Counted from the stretch's first letter, positions 7,847-17,831 are shown. The stretch: DNA of 33,977 nt from an uncultured Prevotella sp. (GCA_900315775.1 ONAJ01000031.1:1-33977), one strand, 5' to 3'. Program-made: numbers and translations. The notes: a model not told the origin generated them from the sequence alone.

Positions 7847-7854
7847 CAAAGATA
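7847..7854 (-). promoter_or_regulatory. -7 element of the mlaEF operon
   Basis: Minus-strand TATCTTTG followed by CACC fits TAnnTTTG and lies 22 nt upstream of the mlaE ATG. The matching -33 region falls in the AATTGAT/AATTGTG repeat (7861-7888), which contains no TTTG. Confidence 0.65.
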
Positions 7855-7860
7855 CTAAAT

Positions 7861-7888
7861 AATTGATAATTGTGAATTGATAATTGTG
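7861..7888. repeat. Heptamer array AATTGAT/AATTGTG (2 x 14 bp) between divergent genes
   Basis: The 14-mer AATTGATAATTGTG is repeated exactly twice (7861-7874, 7875-7888). Each 14-mer is itself two related heptamers. The array lies between the mlaE promoter and the A2M promoter. Confidence 0.9.
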
Positions 7889-7914
7889 AAATTTTATTCT
7901 TTTAAACTATTCTT

Positions 7915-7946
7915 TTTGGCAAATTGCAGAAAAGAAGTTATCTTTG
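7915..7946 (+). promoter_or_regulatory. Promoter of the A2M-DUF1573-meaB-ispH operon
   Basis: TTTG (7915-7918) and TATCTTTG (7939-7946) are separated by 20 bp, a full Bacteroidetes promoter. The ATG follows 26 nt later. AAGAATT is repeated twice (7953-7966) in the leader, and no strong Shine-Dalgarno sequence is seen. Confidence 0.8.
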
Positions 7947-7972
7947 CAACTAAAGAATTAAGAATTAATACT

Positions 7973-10900
7973 ATGTCAAAGAGAATATTTACGGTAGTTG
8001 CAGCCTGCCTGTGTTCGGCTGTAATGTTTGCGCAGAGTTTCGAGGCGCTGTGGAAGCAGTATAAGGATGCGGTAGAGAAGGACTTGCCCAAGACCCAGGA
8101 GGAAGTGCTTAAGAAGATAAGTGCTAAGGCAGAGAAAGACCCCGTATTCAACGAGGTGTGGAAGGCCGTTATGGCGAAGTACGAAGGTAAGGACTATGTC
8201 ATTGAAAACCCCGAGTTGTTGGCAGGAGGCAAGGCCAGCGCGTATGTTCCCTTTGTCGAGAAAGGTCCTGACAGCGAGCTGTTTAACGGTGACCTGCTCC
8301 ATGCTGTTGGTATGTATGTCGGCGACTACGACACCATGATAAGATACTACAAGGAGCATGGTAACAGGAGAGTACTTCCGCTGTTGTATGCCGAGAAGAA
8401 TACCAGTCGTACCGACGAAGAGTGGGACCAGCTCTTCAAGGAGTATGGCGACCTTGTGGAATGTGGTGAATTGGCTATAGCGCGCCACGACGATATGGTG
8501 CGTCATAGAGCCAGCGCCAAGAAACGCATAGAGTGGATTGACGCATCGTTGAACCGCTGGGGGAAGTGGAAACGCATCGACGTGTTGCGCAACGAACGAC
8601 TCATGCTTACTCAGCCCGGCTATAATGTGCGAATGAAACACATGGTAATGCCTGGCAAGGAAACAAAGGTGGAGGTGTTTGACGTTCGTAATCTTGAGAG
8701 CCTTACAATAAAGGTACGCAACAAGAGTAACAAGACCATTGTGCAGACAGAAACCATCCGCTTCGTGGGAAAGAAAGACTACGAGCTGAGCAGCGACACC
8801 ATAACCATTCGTCCGCTGCCGTTAGGCGAGTACGAGGTGATGTTTGACAACGACCAGACTCTGGAACTCAACGTTACCGACCTTTTTGTGCTTTGCGAGT
8901 ATCTGCCAGCAAACAATATCCGCTATGCCGTTGTTAGCGCTACGACAGGACAGCCCGTCGCTGGTGCTCACCTGCGTCTTAGTTTTAAGAACGAAAAGGC
9001 AAACTCTGTGGTGACGCTGACTACCGACAGTCGTGGTGAGACAACATATAATTATAAGGAGGGTATTCCGTCAAAGGTGTATGCCTATACCGACAGCGAC
9101 AAGTCGTTTGTGGGACAGTCCATGTGGGGCAATTACATCTTCTACGATAGTCGCAGCAGTCAAAACATAGTAAACATATATACCGACCGAAAGATATACC
9201 GTCCGTCGCAGACCGTCCACGTGTCGCTGCTTGCCTATAACAACAAGCACGGACAGACCGTAACCATCATCAACGGAAAGACAATAAAACTATCCCTGCG
9301 CAACGCTAATAACGAGGTTGTGGCAGAGAAGAATGTCACCACCGACGAGTACGGCTCTGCAGCGTGCGACTTTATTCTGCCGCAGTCGGGAGTTTCCGGC
9401 ACATACAGCATCTCAGGCGACTTCGGTGGTTATGCCTATATCAATGTAGAACAGTATAAGCGTCCTACCTTCGAAGTAACCTTCGACGAGGTAAAGGAGA
9501 AGTACGTTGCCGGCGACACCGTTACCATCAAGGGACATGCCCGTTCTTATGGCGGTGTGCCTGTAACCAATGCTAAGGTAAGCTATAACGTTAGCCGTAA
9601 GCGCTCCTTCTGGTGGTGGCGTCGCAACGATCGCAAGGTAACCATCGACAGCGGTGAGACATATACCGACGCAGACGGTAACTTCACCCTCCGCATGCCA
9701 CTCGTAATGCCCGAGAAAAAAGAAGGTGAGCGTGAGTCGCTATTCTACAGCTTCACCGCAGAAGCTGATGTTACCGACCAGAGCGGTGAGAGCCACAACG
9801 CGCAGCAGACTCTCGGTGTGGGTACCAAGCCCGCAATACTCTCTGTTGACCTGCCCAAACAGGTGCTCCGCGATAGTTTGAATCAAATGACCTTTACGTT
9901 GTACAACGCTGCAGGACAGGAGATTGAAGGCGACGTGACATATACCATTGACGGCAAACAGATGCCGACGGCGAAGGCTGGCGATGCAATAAAGAAACTC
10001 TCTGCGCTGACCATTTCAGGACGTCACACCGTTGAGGCTATAGCCCTCGGTGACACCTTGCGCCATGAAGTCGTTGTGTTCACGCTGAAAGACAAGAAGC
10101 CTGTAATAGAAACCCACGACTGGTTCTACGCATCGGCAACAGAGTTCTCCGATAAACAGCCTGTAACCGTTCAGGCAGGTTCGTCGGACCCCGATACCCA
10201 CATCTTCTATACCTTCTTCGCAAATGAAAAGGTTGTTGAGAGTGGGGCAATAGATGTTAGCAATGCCCTCTACACGCGTACCTTTAATTATAAGGAAGAG
10301 TACGGCGACGGACTGTTACTTACCTATGCCTGGGTGAAAGACGGCAAGTGTTACACACATACCGCAAAGATAAACAAACCGCTGCCTGACAAACGTCTGA
10401 GGATGGAGTGGAAGACTTTCCGCAACCGTCTTGAAGCAGGACAGAAAGAAGAGTGGACGCTGAACATTAAACGTCCTGACGGCAAGCCCGCAAAAGCACA
10501 GCTATTATCGACACTCTACGACCACAGCCTGGATCAGTTGACAAGTTACGACTGGAACCTCAACTTAGGTTACTTCCAAAACTTGCCGACAACAAATTGG
10601 CGAAGCACAATCTTAGGGAGTCAGGGCAAGAGCTATTACAAGGATATCCGTCTCAAGGATGTTAGCGACCTGAGCTTCGACCAACTCTATCCTGTTGTGA
10701 AACCCTATAGCTTCTACACAGACCGTCATCCTTTGATACGTGTCCGCGGTACTCATATGATGGGAACACCGAAGGCTGCCAATACTATGATGATGAAGTC
10801 GGTAGCTGTAGAAGAGTCTTCCGACAAAGTGTTCTATAGCTTGAAGGAGGCTTCACCTGCTGCTGATGTTGCCGGCGAGGAGCCGACAAAGGGTAATACC

Positions 10901-13105
10901 TCGTCGTCTGTTCGTGAGAACTTCAGCGAGACGGCCTTCTTCTACCCGTCGCTGATGACTGACGACAAAGGCGACGTCTCCGTGCGTTTCACCCTTCCGG
11001 AAAGCATCACCACATGGAGATTTATGGGACTTGCCCACGACCTCGAAATGAACTACGGCATCATCGATGCTACCGCTGTGGCAAAGAAAGATCTTATGAC
11101 GCAGCCCAATATGCCGCGCTTCGTACGCAAGGGCGATAAGGCCACCATAGCAGCTAAGATTACCAATACTGCAGAAGGTGCTATCAGCGGAACGGCTACG
11201 ATGACAATCCTCGACGCAGAGACAGAAAATGTGATATACACAGAGCAGCAAGAGTTCGCAGTCGAGAAGGACAAGACGACAGCGGTAAGCTTCGGCTATA
11301 CCCCCGACGGCAAACACTCTCTGCTCATCTGCCGTATCGTTGCCGCCGCAGGTAATTTCAGCGACGGAGAGCAGCACTATCTGCCCGTGCTTAGCGACGA
11401 AGAACTGGTTATCAACACCGAGGCTTTCAACATGAATGCTCCCACCACCAAGACAATAGCACTCGCAGCTGGTGGTAGCAGTACTATAGAATACACCCAG
11501 AACCCCGCATGGCTCGTCGTTCAGGCAATGCCTTATCTGGCTCAGACAAACGAAAAGAACGCCATCTCGCTGGCATCGTCATATTATGTTAACAGCATAG
11601 GACGTTACCTCGTTCGCCAGATACCCGACATTGAGAAGACCTTCCGTCTGTGGCAACAGGAACAGAGCACAGAGACAACTCTTATGAGTCAGCTCGAGAA
11701 GAACCAGGAACTCAAAACTCTCGTCCTCGAAGAGACACCGTGGGTAGCAGAGGGAAAAAAGGAGAGTGAGCAGCGCAGAGCAGTTGCAAACTTCTTCGAC
11801 AGTAACACTCTTGATAACCGTCTGGCGACAGCGCTCCACGACCTTGAGGAACTGCAGAACAATGATGGCTCCTTCAGTTGGTGGAAGGGCATGGACGGCT
11901 CGCCAATGATGACGGCACAAGTGGCGGAGTTCCTGACACGACTCAACATCCTTACCGGCGAGAAGAGCGAGACAAGCGAAATCCTCGACAAGGCACATAA
12001 GTTTCTCAGCAACTACACCGTCAAGGAGGTAGAGAAGATACGCAGTTTCGAGCGCGCCAAGAAACCTTACCATATAAGCAGTTATTTCGCACTACAGTGG
12101 ACATACCTCTGTGCTATCAGCGACAGGAAGATGACTGCACGCGAGAAGAGTGCTACCGATTACCTCATAAAGTATCTTGAGAAGCAGAAACTGTCGCAGA
12201 GTCTTTATGCAAAGGCACTCACAGCGATAGTACTATATAAGAACGGACAGACACGAAAGGCAGCAGAGTACGTCAAGAGTCTTAAGGAATACACCACATA
12301 CAGCGACGAGATGGGCCGTTACTACGACACTCCGCGTGCAGGCTACTCGTGGCGCAGCTATACCATTCCTACACAGGTGGCAGCGATAGAGGCGCTGAAG
12401 ATGATAGTCCCCGAAGACCACCAAACGGTGGAGGAGATGCAGCGTTGGCTGTTGCAGCAGAAACGCACACAGACATGGGACACCCCGATAAACAGCATCA
12501 ACGCCATATACGCATTCCTCGACGGTAACACGTCGGCACTCGCAACACAACAGCGCGACGTGATAACGGTGGATGGAGAGCTTCTTGACACCAAGGCATC
12601 AGCTGGCTTAGGATATGTGAAGACACGTGTGGAGGGTGGCAACGAGCTGAAGATAGAAAAGACATCAACGGGCACCAGTTGGGGCGCCGTATATACACAA
12701 AGCGTACAACCGCTGAAAGATATCGCTGAATCTTCCACAGGACTCAAAATCAGCCGTGAGGTGATGACAAAAGGTGAGCTGAAAGTAGGCGACCGCGTGA
12801 AGGTACGTCTTTATATCGAGGCGGACCGCAACTACGACTACGTACAGGTAGTAGATAAGCGCGCCGCCTGCCTTGAGCCGGTGAACCAGTTAAGCGGTTA
12901 TCAGGACGGATGCTATGTAACACCAAAAGACCAATCAACAAACTACTACTTCTATACGCTGCCGCAAGGAAAGCACACCATAGAGAGTGAGTATTACATA
13001 GACCGTGAGGGCGAGTACCAGACGGGTACCTGTACCATACAGTGTGCTTACGCTCCGGAGTTCTATGGAAGAGCAAAGAGTGAGGGAGTGATTGTTAAGA
13101 AATAA
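7973..13105 (+). CDS. Alpha-2-macroglobulin family protein, exported, thioester-less
   Basis: This is a very large protein (1710 aa) with a Sec signal peptide at residues 1-20 (cleavage after MFA). The ATG at 7973 was chosen because an upstream in-frame ATG (7877) would put the promoter inside the gene. The middle part contains macroglobulin beta-domains: the YTDRKIYRPSQTVHV segment near residue 400 is the typical MG2 entry. The A2M core motif (FYPSLMTDDKGDV, then LPESITTWRF) lies near residues 985-1015, followed by an alpha-helical toroid region. The thioester motif (usually GCxEQ) should fall near residue 1190, but the sequence there is AQTNEKNAISL, without Cys or Gln. Covalent protease trapping is therefore unlikely. 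Periplasmic or surface location is inferred. It starts a compact operon. Confidence 0.9.
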   Translation: MSKRIFTVVAACLCSAVMFAQSFEALWKQYKDAVEKDLPKTQEEVLKKISAKAEKDPVFNEVWKAVMAKYEGKDYVIENPELLAGGKASAYVPFVEKGPDSELFNGDLLHAVGMYVGDYDTMIRYYKEHGNRRVLPLLYAEKNTSRTDEEWDQLFKEYGDLVECGELAIARHDDMVRHRASAKKRIEWIDASLNRWGKWKRIDVLRNERLMLTQPGYNVRMKHMVMPGKETKVEVFDVRNLESLTIKVRNKSNKTIVQTETIRFVGKKDYELSSDTITIRPLPLGEYEVMFDNDQTLELNVTDLFVLCEYLPANNIRYAVVSATTGQPVAGAHLRLSFKNEKANSVVTLTTDSRGETTYNYKEGIPSKVYAYTDSDKSFVGQSMWGNYIFYDSRSSQNIVNIYTDRKIYRPSQTVHVSLLAYNNKHGQTVTIINGKTIKLSLRNANNEVVAEKNVTTDEYGSAACDFILPQSGVSGTYSISGDFGGYAYINVEQYKRPTFEVTFDEVKEKYVAGDTVTIKGHARSYGGVPVTNAKVSYNVSRKRSFWWWRRNDRKVTIDSGETYTDADGNFTLRMPLVMPEKKEGERESLFYSFTAEADVTDQSGESHNAQQTLGVGTKPAILSVDLPKQVLRDSLNQMTFTLYNAAGQEIEGDVTYTIDGKQMPTAKAGDAIKKLSALTISGRHTVEAIALGDTLRHEVVVFTLKDKKPVIETHDWFYASATEFSDKQPVTVQAGSSDPDTHIFYTFFANEKVVESGAIDVSNALYTRTFNYKEEYGDGLLLTYAWVKDGKCYTHTAKINKPLPDKRLRMEWKTFRNRLEAGQKEEWTLNIKRPDGKPAKAQLLSTLYDHSLDQLTSYDWNLNLGYFQNLPTTNWRSTILGSQGKSYYKDIRLKDVSDLSFDQLYPVVKPYSFYTDRHPLIRVRGTHMMGTPKAANTMMMKSVAVEESSDKVFYSLKEASPAADVAGEEPTKGNTSSSVRENFSETAFFYPSLMTDDKGDVSVRFTLPESITTWRFMGLAHDLEMNYGIIDATAVAKKDLMTQPNMPRFVRKGDKATIAAKITNTAEGAISGTATMTILDAETENVIYTEQQEFAVEKDKTTAVSFGYTPDGKHSLLICRIVAAAGNFSDGEQHYLPVLSDEELVINTEAFNMNAPTTKTIALAAGGSSTIEYTQNPAWLVVQAMPYLAQTNEKNAISLASSYYVNSIGRYLVRQIPDIEKTFRLWQQEQSTETTLMSQLEKNQELKTLVLEETPWVAEGKKESEQRRAVANFFDSNTLDNRLATALHDLEELQNNDGSFSWWKGMDGSPMMTAQVAEFLTRLNILTGEKSETSEILDKAHKFLSNYTVKEVEKIRSFERAKKPYHISSYFALQWTYLCAISDRKMTAREKSATDYLIKYLEKQKLSQSLYAKALTAIVLYKNGQTRKAAEYVKSLKEYTTYSDEMGRYYDTPRAGYSWRSYTIPTQVAAIEALKMIVPEDHQTVEEMQRWLLQQKRTQTWDTPINSINAIYAFLDGNTSALATQQRDVITVDGELLDTKASAGLGYVKTRVEGGNELKIEKTSTGTSWGAVYTQSVQPLKDIAESSTGLKISREVMTKGELKVGDRVKVRLYIEADRNYDYVQVVDKRAACLEPVNQLSGYQDGCYVTPKDQSTNYYFYTLPQGKHTIESEYYIDREGEYQTGTCTIQCAYAPEFYGRAKSEGVIVKK

Positions 13106-13111
13106 AGTATA

Positions 13112-14176
13112 ATGAAAAAGAACATAATAATAACAGCGATGCTGTTAGCCTCGGCAACAGCAGGAGCGCAGCACCTTCAGGCAGTCCGCGACAAGGTGGA
13201 CTGCGGAAATGTCATCTACGAACATCCTGTGACGGCACGTTTTGAGTTGCAGAATAAGGGTGGAGGACAGTTGCAGATAAGTATGGTAAAGCCCTCGTGC
13301 GGATGTACGTCGGTAGAGTACCCCAAGACACCTATTGCGGCAGGCGATAAGTTTTCCATAACAGCGACCTACGATGCCCGACAGTTAGGACATTTCTTCA
13401 AGGACCTTGCCGTATATTACAACGACGCAAAGAAACCGCTGTACTTAAGTATGACGGGTGTTGTCGTGGAGGAGGCTATAGACTACAAGGGTGACTTCCC
13501 CTTTATGATAGGTAATATTCAGGCAGACGTCAACAACATAGAGTTTGACGACGTCAATCGTGGCGAGTGTCCACTGAAGCGTATCAACATTCGCAACAAC
13601 GGCAATACGGCTATCTCGCCTGTCGTCATGCACCTGCCTAACTACCTGTTGGCTACTGTGTCGCCATCGACAATAGCACCAGGACGTCAGGGAGTGGTAA
13701 CAATAACACTCGACTCGAGGAAGTTGCGCGACTTCGGTCTGACGCAGACAAACGTCTTTCTTGGTGCCTTCCCGGGCGACAAGGTTAGTCATGCTAAGGA
13801 AATACCCGTCAGCGCCGTGCTGCTGCCAGCCTTCACCGAACTCACAGAGACAGAGATTGCCAACGCACCGCAGTTACGTCTATCGACAGAGAACCTCGAC
13901 CTGGGTTCCTTCGATGGGAAGAAGAAACGTTCGGGTGTGATAACGGTGGAGAATGTGGGACGTTCAACGCTGAACATCTCGTCGTTGCAGATGTTTACCT
14001 CAGGACTTAGTGTGAAACTCAATAAGACAACGTTGCAGCCTAACGAGACGGCAACGATGAAGATTACCGTTGAGGCGAAGGGACTTAAGACAGCTCGCTC
14101 GAAACCTCGTGTGCTGATGATTACCAACGACCCGATGAAGTCAAAGGTTGTGATAAACGTAGATATAAAGAAATAA
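13112..14176 (+). CDS. Exported DUF1573 domain protein
   Basis: The 354-aa protein has a Sec signal peptide (residues 1-19, AGA|Q) and then three Ig-like repeats. The first shows the DUF1573 signature: a DCGNV strand, a FELQNKG strand and the PSCGCTS motif with Cys63 and Cys65. Later repeats carry similar NxGNTAI and NVGRSTL strands but lose the Cys pair. Such ASH/HYDIN-like domains usually bind proteins, and no enzymatic residues are visible. It follows the A2M gene by 6 nt and precedes meaB by 3 nt, so co-expression with A2M is near certain. A partnership in the envelope is only inferred. Confidence 0.88.
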   Translation: MKKNIIITAMLLASATAGAQHLQAVRDKVDCGNVIYEHPVTARFELQNKGGGQLQISMVKPSCGCTSVEYPKTPIAAGDKFSITATYDARQLGHFFKDLAVYYNDAKKPLYLSMTGVVVEEAIDYKGDFPFMIGNIQADVNNIEFDDVNRGECPLKRINIRNNGNTAISPVVMHLPNYLLATVSPSTIAPGRQGVVTITLDSRKLRDFGLTQTNVFLGAFPGDKVSHAKEIPVSAVLLPAFTELTETEIANAPQLRLSTENLDLGSFDGKKKRSGVITVENVGRSTLNISSLQMFTSGLSVKLNKTTLQPNETATMKITVEAKGLKTARSKPRVLMITNDPMKSKVVINVDIKK

Positions 14177-14179
14177 GAT

Positions 14180-15277
14180 ATGGAACATCCAGAGAATAAC
14201 GAAGAATATAAAGGACTGCAAGTGAATGACGGAGTAGCGCAACCGTCGATAATAAACCCTTACCTGCAACGCAGCAGGTTCCGTCGTCAGGAGCTTTCCG
14301 TTGACGATATGGTGAAGGGAATACTTGAAGGCAACGTTACCATACTGTCGCAGGCAGTAACCCTCGTGGAGAGTGTTAACCCACAGCATCAGAAGAAGGC
14401 GCAGGAGGTCATAGAAAAGTGTTTGCCGTACAGCGGAAAGTCTGTAAGGATAGGTATCAGCGGAGTGCCTGGAGCAGGAAAGAGTACCTCTATTGATGAG
14501 TTCGGAATACATGTCCTCGACCGCTTCGGAGGGAAACTTGCTGTGCTTGCCATCGACCCCAGTTCGGAACGCTCCAAGGGTAGTATCCTCGGCGACAAGA
14601 CACGTATGGAGAAACTTTCGGTACGTCAGGATGCTTTCATACGTCCTTCGCCAACGGCAGGCAGTCTTGGCGGTGTGGCACGAAAGACGCGTGAGACGAT
14701 AGTACTCTGCGAGGCGGCAGGCTACGACAAGATATTCGTGGAGACCGTTGGAGTAGGACAGAGCGAGACGGCATGTCACTCTATGGTTGACTTCTTTCTG
14801 CTCATTCAGTTGGCAGGAACTGGTGACGACCTGCAGGGCATTAAAAGAGGCATCATGGAGATATGCGATGGCATAGTGATTAACAAATGTGACGGCGACA
14901 ACGTCGATAAGTGTCATATGGCGGCACGCAACTTCAGCAACGCGCTGCACTTCTTCCCGAAGTCAGAGAGCGGATGGCAGCCAAAGGTGCTTTGCTACAG
15001 TGGCTTCTATGGTCTTGGTATCAAAGAGGTGTGGGACATGATCTACGAATATTTCGACTTCGTCCAGGCAAACGGATACTTCAGTCATCGTCGTAATGAA
15101 CAGGCAAAATACTGGATGTACGAGAGTATCAACGAACACCTTCGCAACTCGTTCTATAACAACCCCGTCATAGAGCAGAAGCTCATCGAGGCAGAACGCT
15201 CTGTACTTGCCGGAGAGAAGACGTCATTCGTGGCTGCTAACGAGCTGTTGAAAATATATAACCAATGTCATGAATAA
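14180..15277 (+). CDS. meaB: Methylmalonyl-CoA mutase-associated GTPase MeaB
   Basis: The 365-aa P-loop GTPase of the MeaB/ArgK family protects and reloads the B12-dependent methylmalonyl-CoA mutase. Visible motifs are Walker A GVPGAGKST, the DPSSERSKGSILGDKTRM segment, the FVETVGVGQSE switch region and the base-recognition NKCDGDN. The mutase subunits are not in the window. It lies 3 nt after the DUF1573 gene and its last codons overlap ispH by 8 nt. Placement with ispH and A2M looks like an operon of convenience; no functional link is evident. Confidence 0.95.
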   Translation: MEHPENNEEYKGLQVNDGVAQPSIINPYLQRSRFRRQELSVDDMVKGILEGNVTILSQAVTLVESVNPQHQKKAQEVIEKCLPYSGKSVRIGISGVPGAGKSTSIDEFGIHVLDRFGGKLAVLAIDPSSERSKGSILGDKTRMEKLSVRQDAFIRPSPTAGSLGGVARKTRETIVLCEAAGYDKIFVETVGVGQSETACHSMVDFFLLIQLAGTGDDLQGIKRGIMEICDGIVINKCDGDNVDKCHMAARNFSNALHFFPKSESGWQPKVLCYSGFYGLGIKEVWDMIYEYFDFVQANGYFSHRRNEQAKYWMYESINEHLRNSFYNNPVIEQKLIEAERSVLAGEKTSFVAANELLKIYNQCHE

Positions 15278-16142
15278 AACTATAAAGGTAGAGATTGACG
15301 AAGGTAGCGGATTCTGTTTCGGTGTCACTACCGCCATCGGTAAGGCTGAGGAGGAACTCGCCAAAGGCACCCGTCTGTATTGTCTTGGCGATATTGTGCA
15401 TAACAGTATGGAGTGTGAACGTCTGAAGAACTTAGGACTGGTGACTATAAACCACGAAGAGCTGAGTAGTCTTCACGATGCTACGGTATTGTTGCGCGCC
15501 CACGGTGAGCCACCGGAGACTTATGCTATAGCAGAGCAAAACAACATAAAGATTATTGATGCTACGTGTCCTGTCGTCCTGCAGTTGCAGAAGAAGATTA
15601 AGGCGCGTTATGAGGCGTCGCATAACAAGCGCTCTATAGTAATTTTCGGAAAGAAAGGTCATGCTGAGGTGCTCGGTCTGGTAGGACAGACACAGGGTGA
15701 GGCAATTGTCATAGAGAATGTAGAGGATGCTGCCAAACTCGATTTCAACAACGACATCTACTTGTATAGCCAGACAACGAAGTCGGTTGATGAGTTCCGT
15801 CGTATCATAGCATACATAGAACAGCACATATCGCCGTCGGCAGAGTTTAAGAGTTTCGACACCATCTGTCGTCGTGTTGCTAACAGAATGCCTAACGTAG
15901 CCGACTTCGCTTCAAAGCACGACATGGTGCTCTTCGTCAGCGGAAAGAAGAGTTCCAACGGTAGGGTGCTATATGCAGAATGTAGAAAGGTAAACAGCAA
16001 TAGTCACCTTATAGAAGGTCCGGAAGATATACGTCCTGAGTGGTTCAAGAACGTAGAGACGGTAGGGCTCTGTGGAGCTACAAGCACTCCAAAATGGTTG
16101 ATGGAGCGCTGTAGCGAATATATTACTCAGCAGCTTCCTTAA
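15270..16142 (+). CDS. ispH: 4-hydroxy-3-methylbut-2-enyl diphosphate reductase (IspH/LytB)
   Basis: The 290-aa iron-sulfur enzyme catalyses the last MEP-pathway step and makes IPP and DMAPP. The three cluster-binding Cys are Cys16 (SGFCFGV), Cys100 (DATCPVV) and Cys200 (DTICRRV). Substrate residues His78 (RAHGEPP) and the catalytic Glu133 (GHAEVLG) are present, and the GATSTP motif is near the C-terminus. After Cys200 the usual ATxxRQ is replaced by RRVANRMPN, a variant I associate with Bacteroidetes. The start overlaps meaB by 8 nt and the end overlaps the opposing cmk by 20 nt. It pairs functionally with dxr at 23602. Confidence 0.96.
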   Translation: MNKTIKVEIDEGSGFCFGVTTAIGKAEEELAKGTRLYCLGDIVHNSMECERLKNLGLVTINHEELSSLHDATVLLRAHGEPPETYAIAEQNNIKIIDATCPVVLQLQKKIKARYEASHNKRSIVIFGKKGHAEVLGLVGQTQGEAIVIENVEDAAKLDFNNDIYLYSQTTKSVDEFRRIIAYIEQHISPSAEFKSFDTICRRVANRMPNVADFASKHDMVLFVSGKKSSNGRVLYAECRKVNSNSHLIEGPEDIRPEWFKNVETVGLCGATSTPKWLMERCSEYITQQLP

Positions 16143-16797
16143 AGCGTGCCATCAGCCACTCGTTCTGCTCTGCAATAGTCATATTGCTATTGTCGAGCAT
16201 CAACGCATCGTCGGCAGGTTTCAGGGGGGCTACCTCGCGATGGCTGTCGATATAGTCGCGCTCCTGCACATTCTTTAATATGTCGTCGTAGTCAGCTTCC
16301 ATACCCTTTGCCTTCAACTCGTCGTAGCGACGTTGCGCACGTACCTCTGCTGATGCTGTAACGAAAATCTTCAGCTCTGCATTAGGGAATACCACCGTTC
16401 CGATGTCTCTGCCGTCCATCACTACTCCTCCGTCCTTACCCATCTGTTGCTGTTGGCGCACCATCTCTGTGCGTACGAAGGCGAGGGTGGCGATAGGGCT
16501 AACGTGTGACGATACCTCCATGCTGCGTATCTCTTTCTCTACGAGTTCTCCGTTGAGGTATGTGTCGGGACGTCCTGCCTCCTTATTGAATTTGAACGAT
16601 ATATTTATGTCGCCCATTCTCTTCTTCAGCGCTTCGGCATCATTTAAGAGTCCTTCACGCATAGCGAAGAGTGTTACGGCACGATACATAGCACCCGTGT
16701 CAACATATATATATCCAATACGTCGTGCAAGGTCCTTCGCCATAGTGGATTTTCCGCACGAAGAGTGTCCGTCAATTGCTATTGTTATCTTTTTCAT
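16123..16797 (-). CDS. cmk: Cytidylate kinase
   Basis: The 224-aa nucleoside monophosphate kinase phosphorylates CMP and dCMP. The P-loop is GHSSCGKST at the N-terminus, followed by [12 protein letters not shown], the CMP-kinase signature. [21 protein letters not shown] in the middle is the conserved substrate-binding block, which includes the DGRDIGT core. The length is normal. The gene lies 8 nt after porQ in the same direction, and its 3' end overlaps ispH (opposite strand) by 20 nt. No own promoter is visible, so it is probably cotranscribed with porQ. Confidence 0.96.
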   Translation of the reverse strand: MKKITIAIDGHSSCGKSTMAKDLARRIGYIYVDTGAMYRAVTLFAMREGLLNDAEALKKRMGDINISFKFNKEAGRPDTYLNGELVEKEIRSMEVSSHVSPIATLAFVRTEMVRQQQQMGKDGGVVMDGRDIGTVVFPNAELKIFVTASAEVRAQRRYDELKAKGMEADYDDILKNVQERDYIDSHREVAPLKPADDALMLDNSNMTIAEQNEWLMARFKEAAE

Positions 16798-16805
16798 TAT
16801 TGAGT

Positions 16806-17771
16806 TTATAGTTTATATGATACGTTTACCATTAGTGATGTGCTGCTAACATGATACTTTCCGTAAGCAAGCTGCAGTTTGAAGCGTTCCAGTTGAAGAC
16901 CGGCACCGAGTGACAGTCCTGCCATGTGGGCGCTGCCCTTTTCCTCGCCGGCGGCTATTATCTCCATCTGTTTCGCCCTGCGGAAGTTATAGCCTGCCGC
17001 GATGTATATCTGGTCTGACAACAACAAGTCGAGACCCGCTACCAAGTGGTTGCCGAAACGATAGTTCCAATGTCCGAGATCTACCATCGTCGCCGACAGA
17101 CGTATAGGACTGTTCGCAAGACGTTTGGTGATGCCAAACTGGAAGTCGATAGGCATCCTGTTATACTCGTCTTCATAGGCTTTCAACTCGCCACCGAGGT
17201 TCTTTGCCACCAGCGCCAGCGACCACTCCGTATCGGGGTCGTAGAAGTTAAGACCCAAATCGACACCCATCGCTATGGAGTTGTAGTTACCTATGTACGA
17301 CGTGATGAACTTTGCTGTGATACCACCCATGAGTTTCTGTGTCAGCGCGTAGCTGAATGTTCCTCCGACAGCAATGTCCTTTGCCGAGAAGTCACCCGTC
17401 TGCACGTTGTTGACGGTAGTCTCCTTCATGGTGCCGTAGTTTATGTACTGCGCCATTGCTGCCCACGATGCCTTCTCGTTGATAATCCTGTTGAACATTG
17501 CGCTGGCGGTAATAGCGCCCTCCATGTATGTCATGAAGTTAACGTTGATATTCTTGTCGCTCACACTGCCCAACAATGCGGGGTTATGGAACGTTAGGGT
17601 AGGGTCGTCCTCTATAATCGTTATGTTGTCGCCACCCAGTGCCGCACCGTGTGCACTCACGGGAAGTCGCAGGAAGTTATACCCCGTCCTGCTGTCTTCC
17701 TGAGCGCTCAACGACGTAGCGCAGAGTAGCATGATGGTCGTCAGTATGTAAAAAAAACTATAATTTCTCAT
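16806..17771 (-). CDS. porQ: Type IX secretion system protein PorQ
   Basis: The 321-aa outer-membrane protein has a signal peptide ([17 protein letters not shown]..., cleaved near LSAQ). The early motif [15 protein letters not shown] and the [13 protein letters not shown] segment are typical of PorQ/PorV-like proteins. The rest is amphipathic beta strands ending in an aromatic-hydrophobic C-terminus (SYKL), as in outer-membrane barrels. PorQ helps handle the C-terminal signal of type IX substrates, so the organism should have a T9SS. The ATG at 17771 is preferred. A GTG at 17792 would add seven residues but lies in the CTTCACT repeat and spoils the signal peptide. A -7 element is 43 nt upstream. 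Confidence 0.88.
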   Translation of the reverse strand: MRNYSFFYILTTIMLLCATSLSAQEDSRTGYNFLRLPVSAHGAALGGDNITIIEDDPTLTFHNPALLGSVSDKNINVNFMTYMEGAITASAMFNRIINEKASWAAMAQYINYGTMKETTVNNVQTGDFSAKDIAVGGTFSYALTQKLMGGITAKFITSYIGNYNSIAMGVDLGLNFYDPDTEWSLALVAKNLGGELKAYEDEYNRMPIDFQFGITKRLANSPIRLSATMVDLGHWNYRFGNHLVAGLDLLLSDQIYIAAGYNFRRAKQMEIIAAGEEKGSAHMAGLSLGAGLQLERFKLQLAYGKYHVSSTSLMVNVSYKL

Positions 17772-17786
17772 TATAATAGTAAAATT

Positions 17787-17814
17787 CTTCACTCTTCACT
17801 CTTCACTCTTCACT
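17787..17814. repeat. Heptamer array CTTCACT x4 in the porQ leader
   Basis: Four perfect contiguous copies of CTTCACT start at 17787, 17794, 17801 and 17808. On the minus strand this puts AGTGAAG units in the 5' leader of porQ, about 16 nt upstream of its ATG. On the plus strand they occupy the -33 region of the TonB-gene promoter. Confidence 0.95.
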
Positions 17815-17822
17815 CAAAAGTA
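17815..17822 (-). promoter_or_regulatory. -7 element for porQ-cmk
   Basis: Minus-strand TACTTTTG fits TAnnTTTG and directly precedes the AGTGAAG repeat leader. It lies back to back with the divergent -7 element at 17824-17831. A clear -33 TTTG is not seen. Confidence 0.5.
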
Positions 17823-17823
17823 T

Positions 17824-17831
17824 TACCTTTG
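17824..17831 (+). promoter_or_regulatory. -7 element for the TonB-prenyl synthase-tatD operon
   Basis: TACCTTTG followed by C fits TAnnTTTG and lies 32 nt before the GTG start at 17864. The -33 position falls in the CTTCACT array, without TTTG. Confidence 0.65.

Noticed and set aside
7877-7972. Longer N-terminus for the A2M-like protein
   Set aside because: It would include the promoter (7915-7946). The ATG at 7973 begins a clean signal peptide.
14180-16142. meaB-ispH as a mobile cassette
   Set aside because: No integrase, flanking repeats or composition change is seen; it is an ordinary housekeeping operon.
17046-17597. 183-codon frame antisense to porQ
   Set aside because: It has no recognisable protein features, and PorQ on the other strand has a signal peptide and family motifs.
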